Source of the DNA: Rhizophagus sp. LPA8_4_AMF
Lineage: Eukaryota > Glomeromycota > Glomeromycetes > Glomerales > Glomeraceae
DNA: 39,963 bases
Assembly: GCA_021464525.1 (NCBI GenBank)
Contig: JADRCO010000269.1
Span: 1 to 39,963 of the forward strand
Direction: 5' to 3'
The notes beneath the pieces are model-generated. The model had not been told where the DNA came from and ran no database searches. It saw nothing but the letters and a program-made list of their open reading frames with translations. This document shows positions 11,345-20,831 of this stretch, in pieces. Each line of letters begins with the position of its first letter. Position 1 is the first letter of the stretch. Made by a program: the position numbers and the translations under genes.

Positions 11345-11640
11345 CTTTTGCCTTTTCGCTTCGAAACTTACCGAATTCAACCACGAATCCCAAGTCCGAA
11401 GGAATCGAATTTCTACAAAAAAAAGAAAAAAAAAAATTAAAGAAAAAAATAGTTTTGAAATTTACTACTTCGAAACTTACCAAAAAAAAAATTTAAAGTT
11501 TCGAAGCTTCGAAACTTGCCGGATTTCTACAAAAAAAAACGAAAATAAAATTGAAAGAATAAAAAAAAAAAAATAATTAAAAGTTTCGAAGCTAAGCGAA
11601 ACTTCGAAACTTACCGCCCAATTCCAATCCAGATCCTAAT

Positions 11641-12069
11641 AAAGGAACCGAAAAAAGAGAGAAGCTATTTTTTAATAGATTATCAGTTGGTTTGGTGACA
11701 CCAACTATTTCAGATTGGTGATATTTCAAATCATGCATTGATAGTGCCGGCCGAGACCAATTCTGGCCAGAATTATGATGGAATCAAGATTCCAGACTTC
11801 TAAGATAGACTTTTGGCCAAAATCACCCTCTTACCCAAAAATTCGTTTTTTGCAAACATAATTTCTCAGACTATGAAATCAATTTATTACAGTAAAATAT
11901 AACTGGTTTGTAACTAAACTTCATTTTATTTATAATATTGCAAAATTTATAATAAAGTCAATATAGTAATAAAAGATGGTTTTAGTTTAAGAAAAAAGTT
12001 CATCATAATCCAAAATCCATTTATTCTGAATTATTATATTGAATTATTAATAAATATTATTACTTTTAT
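11641..12069. other. Intergenic region with TTCTGGCC-type motif
   Basis: No supported gene. Positions 11745-11830 contain GCCGGCC, a palindromic AATTCTGGCCAGAATT and a GAATC-AAG-ATTC dyad. These resemble the interior motif of the candidate element at 5986-6127. The rest is A/T-rich. Confidence 0.4.
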
Positions 12070-12179
12070 CTAATCACTACTATTTTGAGATTGATTGTTA
12101 GATCTTGACTCTTTTATCACCTTTTTTTTACTAGCTAATTCTTTTATTAATTCAATCTCTTTTGCTAATTCTTTTTCTT
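12070..12179 (-). pseudogene. Possible terminal exon fragment, charged helix
   Basis: On the minus strand an AG acceptor (12180-12181) precedes an open stretch encoding EEKELAKEIELIKELASKKK and a Ser/Asn-rich tail ending at TAG (12070-12072). The heptad-like pattern suggests a coiled coil. I could not find a convincing upstream exon in the 400 bp before it: the candidate around 12310-12335 does not join in phase. It may be a relic or an independent small exon. Confidence 0.3.
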
Positions 12180-12620
12180 CTTAAAATCATTATATAAGAA
12201 ATATAAGTTATTTAAATAAAAAATTTATATAATTATTGTGTTAGCTTTTATAGAATTTAATTTGGTTTTATTTTGACTAATAGTGATATAACCAATCTTA
12301 TGTATTTCAGCTCTGACTCACTAATAGAAAAATTAATTGTCTCAGTTTGAGTATTTATCATCTAATATTAGTAATGGTATTATTATTTGTATTTTATTTT
12401 TACCTATATTAAATCTGTACTAAACTCTTATTCAATACGTATTTATTTCTTTGGTACAATTTAATTAAATTTATATACGAAAGTATGTATTTTATATTAC
12501 TGCTGATTTTTATTAATATTTGTAAAAATTTGAGTTCGCTTTGCTGGCCAGTTAGCATAATATAAATTTAGGCTAATAATTTTATTTTGTGACTTTTAAA
12601 TTATAAACTAATTATCATGA

Positions 12621-14912
12621 CTACGAATATTGCCCCCGTTTTAGAAGATCTTGTAAAAATTTAGGGATCTTTAGAACATCTCGAACTGTAATTCCTTCAT
12701 CATAGTTAGTGATGAAATCAAGTTCTTGCATTATTGAAAATTGTTTCATGAACTCGTCCTTGAAAAAGTCCCTAAGTTAATACGGAAAAAATTGAGAAAC
12801 ACATCTGCATAATTACTTACATGAAAAGGGCCATGAGATAAAGAACTGCTTTGTATTTTGATCTACCTTCAAACGAGAAAGGAATTATTGCAGAAGCTAG
12901 TTCAGACGCCAAAAAGGAACCATCATTTGTTATGTTAAGAGAATATAACGTGATTCGATATCCTAACAATCGAGTACAATACAGATTAATAACTCGAACG
13001 TCTCACTTTTAGAAATTTATAAATACATACCAATAACTTGCAAACTGAAAACCTTTATGTTCATTGCAGTCTTTACAGGAAGATCTAAGTGATCAAGCAA
13101 AAGTGCGACAAGGTTTAAAATATCACTATGAAATGACTTCTTTGTATCGCTAACCGCATGATCTGTTGTTGGTGATGATGGAGGTCCAGCAACCTCCATG
13201 TGCCATATTTCTTTATCATCAAACGATCGGACTCCTTTTATTCAAGAAAACATTGTTATATATTGTTAATAACATTATTATAAACCATTTATTGTATACC
13301 TTCGCATCCAACTTAACAATTCCGGAGCTAGTGGATGATTTTGTCAATTTCGCTGAAAGGGGGTGAGACTCAATCCAGTCAATGGTTATATTTCCGAATG
13401 TTGCCTCATAAAATTTAAGAAGCGAAGACAGATTTTGCACGATATACTTTCTCTCCCCAATTTTTCTAGAGAGGACAGGATGAACATCTACCAGGTTGTA
13501 ACTAGAGCAAAGGTAAGAATACGCGTTTATTTATTATGGGTAACAATAAATAATAAAAAAGCTCACAAATCCATCAATATCTTCTCACAATATAAACGGA
13601 ACTTATTCTCATTGTCTTCCTCAATTTTTAGCATAATCGCTTCCTTAAATTCCTCACCCGACTTCTATAAAATGAGCAGAAAGATGTCAAATATGTTCCA
13701 ATCTACCACTAATTAATATCAATAAGAACCTACTTTTAAAGCATATTCTAGATAGTTTTCAATTTTTGTTCAAATAGGTGGCGCCTGAACGTGAACTCGG
13801 TTGTATTTTAATGATTGCCCCATTACGTCAAGATAACTAACTATAATAAAGTAAATTTACTTGTTCTAGATTAGATGCTTATCATGAATATGGAACTCAC
13901 CTAATAACGCTCTCATCGTACATTTGCCGCTTGTTCGGAGTATGAACAGGAATATCATTTAGTTGCTGATAAGGAAGTATTTTAACTTCGCTTTCATTGC
14001 CGAGTTTCTAAATAGTAACAATATTATGTAAAATAATTCATTACATTTTCAATAATCAAAGAAATCACCGTACCAAATCTAAATACTTCGAATTTAATTC
14101 AATTTCAGTTCGGATTCATCATTGGATAAATGTTCACCTGATATTGACGGAGGAAGGGAACTAGACGATTTTTTACTTAGTCCCCAAAAAGGATTATCTT
14201 CATCATGACTGTCCTGCTGCAATGGTAGTCAGAATATTTAGCCCGGTTAAAATAAAAATAACAATCATTTTTGTTACTATTTCATTGGGAATCAAGTTAA
14301 TAAAATAACTAACTTACCTCTTTCCTAAGTCTTTCATCTAGCTGATCATGAAGGTGATATGTGCTTTAAGTTTCGCTTTCTTTACTTTTTCTATTATTCG
14401 AATATGTTTGCTTTGTAAGTACCCACCCCAGTTTCTTAAGCTTAAAAAAATTAACATACATCAGCTTTTCGCCAGAGCTGAAAATAGATGATAAAATTCC
14501 GGCAAAATCCGGAATTTTTGAGAGAAATCCGATAAAATTTTCTATGTTCCGGCAAATTTCATATATATATCCGGTAAAGTCCGGAAAAATCTGGTAAAAT
14601 ATTTCTTTTTCAGGTCTTTGGCCGGTAAATTTCGAATTCTATTTTCAGCCCTGTTTTTCGCTTATATTTCTCGTCTTCATAGTTTTCCCAGTCGCTCCTA
14701 TATTCGTAGCTTTCCCACTTCTTTTTAAATTTAATAACTTCTCTGAATACGGTCATCTCGTAATGCTTCATTTAATCGTAAAAATAATCCTGCAAATCAG
14801 ACGATCTCCTGCGGTAATGGTATTGCATAAAGAACTTTTTCGGTCGAGGATCTTCGTTATCTATCAAGAATTTTTTCTGTTCTTCACGAACCTCATTTTG
14901 CAACGCGCTTCT
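12621..14912 (-). pseudogene. Broken multi-exon gene of an unknown lineage-restricted family
   Basis: Minus-strand coding segments read, in order: RSALQNEVREEQKKFL... (from about 14912); a Lys/Tyr-rich stretch split by the MITE at 14473-14653; HLHDQLDERLRKE; QDSHDEDNPFWGL; a KLGNESEVKILPYQQ exon; SGEEFKEAIMLKIEED; YNLVDVHPVLSRKIGE...TIDWIESHPLS; RSFDDKEIWHMEVAGPP; YRITLYSLNITNDGS; and FMDFFKDEF...QDLLKRGQYS ending at TAG (12621-12623). Splice sites for the last exons close in phase (donor GTATGT near 13032, donor GTAAGT near 12823). Frame breaks occur after HLSNDES near 14100, in the stretch before HLHDQ near 14370, and near 14775. The intron after GIVKLDAK (13300) does not meet the next exon in phase. 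The D...WHMEVAGPP arrangement is reminiscent of a variant PD-(D/E)XK fold, but no catalytic Lys is seen. The function is unknown. Confidence 0.6.
14473..14653. mobile_element. hAT-like MITE (181 bp) inserted in a coding exon
   Basis: The ends are CAGAGCTGAAAATAGA and the inverted CTATTTTCAGCCCTG (one terminal mismatch). The flanking 8-mers are CTTTTCGC (14465-14472) and TTTTTCGC (14654-14661), an 8-bp duplication with one difference. The interior is rich in CCGGTAAA/CCGGCAAA words. On the minus strand the flanks carry one coding stretch (ENYEDEKYKRK before; KLGWVLTKQ after), so the element interrupts an exon. Confidence 0.75.
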
Positions 14913-15139
14913 TTTAAAAAAGAAAAAAAGATGTATGAAGTTTATGGGCGGTTTTATAGCCTACTCCCAAAAATTCTGCTATCATGATAATCTCGTACCA
15001 CAATCACTGATCGCAAAATTTCCAATTAACACTGTTTTTGCTTATTTTATCAACCCAAAACCCGATCAAAATTCCGATCAATCATAAGGATTAATTTATA
15101 AGGTGAAAAAAGATCATTATAAGCCAAATTTACTATAGC

Positions 15140-15390
15140 CTGTTCAATTCTAGATCGGTTCGGATTGACCGAAAAAATGTTACAATTGAGCACAATTTTA
15201 GATTGATCGGATTGGTTATATTATTCATAAGATATTAAGATATGATTAGCTACACGTAGACGCGTCATCGATTATAAAATCGATCGGGGAAGAACACTAA
15301 ATTTTTGTTGATTCGGGATGACTGACCGCTGACCGCATCAGTAACCAATTATCCAAGGGTACAAATTTGGTCAGATCTAGAATTGAACAG
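15140..15390. repeat. Fold-back element with CTGTTCAATTCTAGATC ends
   Basis: The left end CTGTTCAATTCTAGATC is exactly repeated inverted at the right end (GATCTAGAATTGAACAG). The interior contains further GATCGG/CCGATC words. No clean target duplication was found, so I call it a probable decayed MITE. It lies in otherwise non-coding DNA between two broken gene stretches. Confidence 0.55.
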
Positions 15391-16126
15391 AGCTTATAAC
15401 GAGCTTCACTATATCGAGCTTTGACTTTTATTTAGATAGCTAAATTATGTATATTTCTTTGGATTTTTGATTAATACTTTGGATGTATAATAATCCAGAT
15501 TCCAGAGTCCTATCTCAGTCATGAAAAAAACGTGCCCACAAAAACTACAAATCAAATGACGAAATTAGGTAACGGGACTACGGGAGCCGTTGGGATGTCC
15601 TACACTCCTACATCACTATAATAACGTGTTACACCTGATTTTAAAAATTGATTGGTCATTCACGCGGCACAGACAGACCTTGGTAGTTCCTTCGGATTAC
15701 GATAATCGAAAATTTTTTTTTTCCATTAAAGCATATAGTATCTAGTTTACTCAAGCAGGAAAAACTGAGGTTACTCGCTTGTAATTCTGAGAGTGGCCGC
15801 CCCTGCGCAAGCGTCTGCTAGGTATTAGGTTGAAGGTCGGGAAAAGACTGAGGTCATTCATCTGGATAAACAGGGACGTTATTACCATATTTCGAGAGTC
15901 CACCTGTGAATGACTGCGATCAACCAGATGGATACGCTTCAACGCTAGCTATTCTTTCTTCTTTGCTATACACTCATTATTCCTTATATTCTTTATGTTT
16001 GCGTCGAGTTATGTGCTAAAATCTCTAAAGTTATATGGGATATTTCGTTTTTTATCTCTATTCCTAACTAATAGCAATGACACGTATCAATTTACCTTAG
16101 GTTAAACAAGTAAAAAAATCCTACCA
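15391..16126 (-). other. Degraded region with a possible coding relic
   Basis: Around 15730-15950 the minus strand has a frame reading GGLSKYGNNVPVYPDE and similar blocks, but with several stops. This suggests an extension of the broken genes on either side. Nothing else here is recognised. It is less AT-rich than the flanks. Confidence 0.3.
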
Positions 16127-17472
16127 TTATAGCTCTTGCTCCAGGCATGCCAACATTCAAGGTGATAGGTCCGTTCACCATAATATTCACCACAATCCCA
16201 TTGACTGTCTATAACATTCTTTATGTTTTGCATTTATTGTCTTTTTACATATAGGAAGGTACCGAACTATTAATAACAAAATTATGTAGAATCAATACTG
16301 TATCTCAAATATAGATAAGGTGACCGCTCTAGCACCAACCCAATTATATGTTTACGCTTTTCTTCTGGATCGCAGGGATCAGAAGTCGGGGTTTGTTAGA
16401 TGATCTTACCTGAAATGTGGATGGTACACTTGCTTGAGATGTGGCTGATGTTCTCATCTTTTCATCATGTAATTTTTCGCTTGGGACACTTACGTTAGTC
16501 TCCCAAAGATTCATCAGCTTTCGAAGTTACATGACTCCGATTAGTTTTTGAGGTTACTTGATCTTTAATAACTTGGATTTGTATTTAATTTAGATTTCTT
16601 TAGATAGATTTTCGACTATATCTTTGTGTGCGCCTCTGTTCTTGTCTACATCATAAAAATAAAAAATAATAATTTGGGTTTGGGCATTAGTTATTTTGAA
16701 AACTCATTTGCACTGCAAGTGACATGCTTGATTTTATCCATTTCAACTCTAATTTTTTGGCTCTAAGAGTTTTAATTCACAAGGCAACCTGTGAAAGTTA
16801 GATGTTCTAACTTTTCGTTGTATATTTGGGTCTTACGATTTTATCAGTAACGTTATTCCAGCAACCTTATTTTCAAAGTTGTCTGAATAATGAACCCGGG
16901 ACGAAATCTCTTCATGCCCAGCTCGTATTGCATTTCGAAACAAATGGATTAAGTTTATGTTGTAATTTGGTCGCAATGCGCTTCATTAGAGGTTGATTCC
17001 CTTTGGGAATCGGATTCTATAGATAAGTGTTGTTCTTTAGGCGAAGCGCAATAATACTACCACTCCGTAAATCACGTATTAAATCAAACTCATGTTTTGA
17101 TTTTTTAGTAAACTCGTCTCATCAGAATCGTCACAAACTTGAATGTCAACTTGCCGATCGTTTCCTTGGGAAGTGGCCTTTGTGGAAGTATCTCCTGGTG
17201 CTAGGTGCTCTCTCTGCTTTTCCTCCCTCTTCCTCTCCTTATTCACCTCGACTAAGAAAGCATGTATCTTCCTATCCCTTCAATGATTTCTGCTCACTCA
17301 TGCGAGAAGGAGAAGAGTTGACATTAACGCACTGGTCCCGTCTATTTACATTGATTATGGTCGGTGGTAAGTTATCAGATGAAGAATCTTCAGTGTAACA
17401 CCTTTTAGTGTTTTCTTCTTCTACTTTTATCTTTACATCCGAGCATATGCAAGAAGGTTGGGCTGCAATCAC
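16127..17472 (-). pseudogene. Dispersed coding relics, unknown protein
   Basis: Three minus-strand blocks look like former coding sequence. Block 17079-17472 has two overlapping frames (SDVKIKVEEENTKR..., then HAFLVEVNKERKREEKQREH...), joined only by a frameshift. Block 16410-16581 reads IQVIKDQVTSKTNRSH and then, after a one-base shift, EKLHDEKMRTSATSQ, ending at a good donor (GTAAGA). Block 16127-16221 reads SQWDCGEYYGERTYHLECW. Composition and strand match the broken gene at 12621-14912, so all may derive from one long gene. No domain was recognised. Confidence 0.45.
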
Positions 17473-18150
17473 TTCCTAACATTCTGTAACTGTCCAATTA
17501 CCTCGGTAACATATTGACTGGGATCCAGAAAACTGGAGATATTAAATGGATAATAATTCAGATGAGATTTGCTTTCTTATAGGTATCAGATTTTGCACCT
17601 CCAAAACCAATACGCCCATCACACTGGGATGTTCATTCATTAATTTAAAAATTTGCTTCTATTTTTTATTTGTCTTTCATTTTCTTTTCTGGTAATTCTT
17701 GAGGACTTAGGTCTTGAATTGTTTATCCATTTTTTTCTGCTAACTACAATGGATATTTCGGTGATTTTAGTAATTATAATGATGAGCGTAGGAATTTGGC
17801 TAAATATGGTTGTCCTTTATATATGCCATACTTGCAAAGTTGTTCAAATGATTGTCAAGTCATTGACAAGCTCATGAATCTTCTTAAACGAAAGCTTTGA
17901 GGTGGTTTGAGATAATAAACAAATATCACTAGCTTGACAATTCTATCATCTATGGTGGGACTTGATATGTCACCACAGTTTCAATTGGCTTCAATACTTT
18001 TTCTATTATTTATGGCTACTTTCCTCACTATATCAGAAGACAGAGAACGATTAAGCACTTTTTATCCTTATGAACAAAAGCGGCACTTGAATTTATGTCT
18101 GTTCTAACATTATCACTCTTATTAAACGATTTTCAATACTTTTACTTAAA
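17473..18150. other. Non-coding or unrecognised stretch
   Basis: Short plus-strand frames exist (for example around 17653-17877, hydrophobic), but I cannot support any as a gene. Composition becomes more A/T-rich toward 18100. It may include the decayed 5' part of the fragment that follows. Confidence 0.3.
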
Positions 18151-18660
18151 AAAGGCCTTGTGGAACCCAGATATCAAGAAGAACTTGTTGGTCGAATTAT
18201 CCTTATTCTCATAGCTTATAAATTTGAGTTACAAAAAACAGAAAGCAACGCTAGAGAATTTTCTAATGAACTCTATAATCATGATTTCCCAAATTGGGAG
18301 ATTTTTCACAAGAATCTCTTGAAAGGAAAAGTGGCATATAGAATTTTAATGCAATTGACTATAAACCTGCAAAGAAAAACTTAAAGCAGTTTTATATGAG
18401 ATGATGTGCTTTTATTATGAAACAAAATCTCCAGAGAATAATGAAATTAGCATTATTATTATTCAAATTAAGAATGTTAATAATACAAGTACAAGAGCTG
18501 ATTAAAACTATCTCACTTCAGCTAGGTTTATGCTTGATTGCAAATATGTATTTACAAGATCATAATAAAGCATTTTTTATTTATATTGGCAACTTGGTTA
18601 TTGTGGCCTTTTTCAGAAATATCCTCATCATATAGAAACCTATGGTAATGTAACTATTAA
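18151..18660 (+). pseudogene. Fragment of an unknown dispersed gene family
   Basis: The plus strand reads GLVEPRYQEELVGRIILILI..., then LLKGKVAYRILMQL up to a stop at 18382. Coding then resumes in another frame (FYYETKSPENNEISIIIIQIKN at about 18410-18480), followed by further stops. The (V/G)EP(R/K)YQ-EL and IIIIQ(I/V)KN motifs resemble a family I associate with mycorrhizal fungal proteins of unknown function. That is an impression, not a search result. Frame changes and stops make it a relic. Confidence 0.45.
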
Positions 18661-18697
18661 TTATATTGGCCACTTTTTGCAGTTTAAGGTTATTAGA

Positions 18698-18715
18698 TTA
18701 GGGTTAGGGTTAGGG
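18698..18715 (+). repeat. Interstitial telomere-type repeat, (TTAGGG)3
   Basis: Three perfect TTAGGG units, preceded by a partial ATTA and followed by TTATATATA. This is the canonical fungal telomere unit, here inside the window and flanked by a broken gene and AT-rich DNA. It could come from telomere-repair insertion or from a retrotransposon end, or it could be chance expansion. Confidence 0.8.
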
Positions 18716-18719
18716 TTAT

Positions 18720-19811
18720 ATATATATTAACCAAAAATGAAAGGAGAAAAAAAAAGGCTTTTATTCATTCCAAATAGATGAAAATATTACCAAAATTCTT
18801 AAAGATCTTTTGGTTTCTTATATTTTGCCATTTAATGTTGAGTGGCAAGTTAACAATGAAATAAAGGAGATATATGGAGGAGATATATGGACTATGGAGG
18901 AAGGATGAAATAGAAACTATGCATCTTGGGAAATTATAATTATGGAAATTAAATAATTTGAATTTATTCTTTATTATTAATTAATTTTATAATAATAATA
19001 AAAATATATATTATAATTATTATATTAGGATAAGAAAAATCAAATCTTTTAGTTCTTTTATTTATATAATGTTTTTTCTGATATTTTAAAAATAGCTCTA
19101 ATTGTAATTGTACAAATAAACAGAAATGACAAAGCTTTATAGTTTTATTTACTTGTCATATTAGCGCGCCGCACCTAATGCCAGCTGATATGTTTAATGC
19201 CAGCCGTTTTGTGGTTACATTGAGTGGTCTTTTGGTTATCATAATATCAACTAGTTCTACAACTAAATAGACACATCTGACTGACATGAATTCTCCTTAT
19301 AACCACATAATTTCCAACCAAGTTCTCTCTTATATATCAGTTTACATCAGATTTGAATCCATCATAATTTTTCCAGTCTCGTTTGGCCAATAATGATTAT
19401 ATCTTTGATACACATAACGGGATTGTGATTTTGCTACACCTTTGTGATGTGGTTGATTTGGAACAATAGCAAGAAGAAACTAATTATGTAATAGTCTTAT
19501 GAGAAAACAAAGTGGTTCACGGCAATATTGGGTGCACAAAGTGACAATTTGGCAGTCTTTTTGAAGGAAAACCGAAATATATTGTAGAATCTTGCCGGCT
19601 TCTTGCAATGACCTTTAGTAACAAGGAGAAAAATTTTCTGATCACTAATCAGTAATAACCAATTGATCGTTAAAAGTGATTATATAATATAAGGGACTCA
19701 ATATTATAATTATTATTTAATTACAATTATTACATTATCAAAATAATAATATTAATATTATTAATACTTTATATGGTTATAGACCTTTATTGAAATAAAA
19801 ATATATTTAAT
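18720..19811. other. AT-rich stretch, no supported gene
   Basis: Includes a duplicated GGAGATATATGGA (near 18868-18895) and a slightly less AT-rich block at 19150-19600. In that block the minus strand has short coding-like runs (for example DWKNYDGFKSDV near 19360) broken by stops. I cannot assign a function. The end flanks the PAM17 3' end. Confidence 0.35.
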
Positions 19812-20574
19812 CTAGTCCTCCTCTCCAAGATGAAATGTTCCCTTTCTAACAATATCTCTTTGTTTCCTCAACCATTTACGATAATCTGACACAGATTTAA
19901 TTTTTTCACCGTAATAATCAGGTGCTGGGTTTCGAAGTGAGTGTAAAGATGGATCCGCTCTATTCTTTTTAATGTGAGCATAGAAATCTCGATCGCTCTA
20001 ATGTAATTTGAAATTTCAGATATGAGTAATCATAAAAATGTTAAATAAATTACATTAATTAATCTTCTTTCAAAAGTAGAATATCTCTTTACGAGATTTA
20101 CGAGATCTACTTAGTAAGTAAATATGAGGCGAGTTCCCATAATAAAACTAATTCACGTACCTGTTCCATTAATTCAACTTCCTTCCTATGAAACAATTTC
20201 CAAATTGAACTTCCAATGACAGGTCCAATCATTAATCCAGTAAACCCACATAAAATAGTCCCAAATCCGTAAATCACAAGAGGATCATGTCCCCATATCA
20301 GAGCAGGATCAAATTCCTTAGAAGCAAAATAAGCAAAACTAATCCCGAAACCTCCAAGTGCCGTTGGAATTGTAACTAACCGTTCAGTTAGTCGTCTTTT
20401 ACGCCTTAATACAAAATATTCGTTCCAAGTCAACTTCCTTTGTTGGGGAGACGAATTAGTATTATTATTTGTTGATATTGAATAATGCCGTATGTATATC
20501 AAAGGTTTTTGTAGAACTTCAGCTTTTGGTATAAATGGGGTTTTAAACTTTGATAATGCAAGTTTAAACGCCAT
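19812..20574 (-). CDS. PAM17: PAM17, presequence translocase-associated motor subunit
   Basis: Two exons on the minus strand, 20161-20574 and 19812-19997, are joined across a 163-nt GTACGT...TAG intron in phase 0 and give 199 residues. Pam17 is an inner-membrane protein of the mitochondrial TIM23 import motor that helps organise the J-protein part of the motor on the matrix side. The sequence shows a basic, Ser-rich N-terminal presequence (residues 1-45) and the hallmark [18 protein letters not shown] (about 49-66). Two membrane segments follow, at about 67-85 ([15 protein letters not shown]) and 100-125 ([26 protein letters not shown]). The C-terminal exon has the family pattern [13 protein letters not shown]...[22 protein letters not shown]. 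Length matches fungal Pam17. It is divergent from NOG1 with 257 bp between starts. It is intact. Confidence 0.93.
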
Positions 20575-20831
20575 TATTAAATAAAGGGGATGTCATACAC
20601 TGTATCTTTTTATATACTTAAATTTTGTAATAAAGTTTACGAAAAAGTAAACGTCAATTGAGCGAAAATTAGTATTTCGTCAAAAAAAATGAAATCTAGA
20701 AAATCTAGAAAATTAGAGAATCTACGATTTCGTCAACCAATCATAATTCGCATAATTTTGTAACATCAAAGTTTTCTCGACAAGTTTGATTTTTTTTTTC
20801 TTTTGCGAGACAACTCTCGGTCTAATTCAAT
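20575..20831. promoter_or_regulatory. Divergent promoter of PAM17 and NOG1
   Basis: 257 bp separate the two start codons. It contains a T-rich tract just upstream of NOG1 (20789-20800), a duplicated AAATCTAGAAAATCTAGAAAAT block (20693-20713) and no obvious TATA box in a standard position. Shared control of two housekeeping genes is plausible but inferred from layout only. Confidence 0.55.

Larger units (their letters stand above)
9085..11640 (-). other. Tandem array of microexon-intron-like units
   Basis: Read on the minus strand, this region repeats one plan: a T-rich tract ending TTTGTAG (or CTTTAG/TTATAG), a short segment, then GTAAGTTTCG. Donor strings end at 11614, 11480, 11371, 10536, 10322, 10194, 9822, 9712, 9483, 9388 and 9163 (exact), with one-base variants at about 11519 (GC donor), 9933 and 9084. 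Segments with both signals are 11372-11412 (41 nt), 10537-10577 (41), 10195-10236 (42), 9823-9854 (32), 9713-9745 (33), 9164-9195 (32) and 9085-9125 (41). Weaker ones are 11615-11635 (21), 9484-9500 (17) and 9266-9306 (41, degenerate donor). The segment at 10404-10441 has its donor GT changed to AT. The segments resemble each other (TTCGG..., TTGAATT, GATGG). As I join them the frame does not stay open: 41-nt units are not a multiple of three, and 11372-11412 plus 10537-10577 meets a stop. Protein coding is therefore unproven. Confidence 0.6.

Noticed and set aside
11325-11576. Plus-strand Lys-rich ORF of 83 residues
   Set aside because: Shadow of the T-rich intron tracts of the minus-strand array; low complexity.
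9085-11640. CRISPR-like repeat array
   Set aside because: Repeat spacing is irregular, the spacer-like segments resemble each other, and the genome is eukaryotic. The repeats are splice-site-like.
13363-13716. Plus-strand ORF of 117 residues
   Set aside because: Opposite well-formed minus-strand exons with GT-AG signals; no domain.
17027-17398. Plus-strand ORF of 123 residues
   Set aside because: Opposite the coding-like minus-strand blocks at 17079-17472, which have a more protein-like composition. I judged the plus frame to be the shadow.
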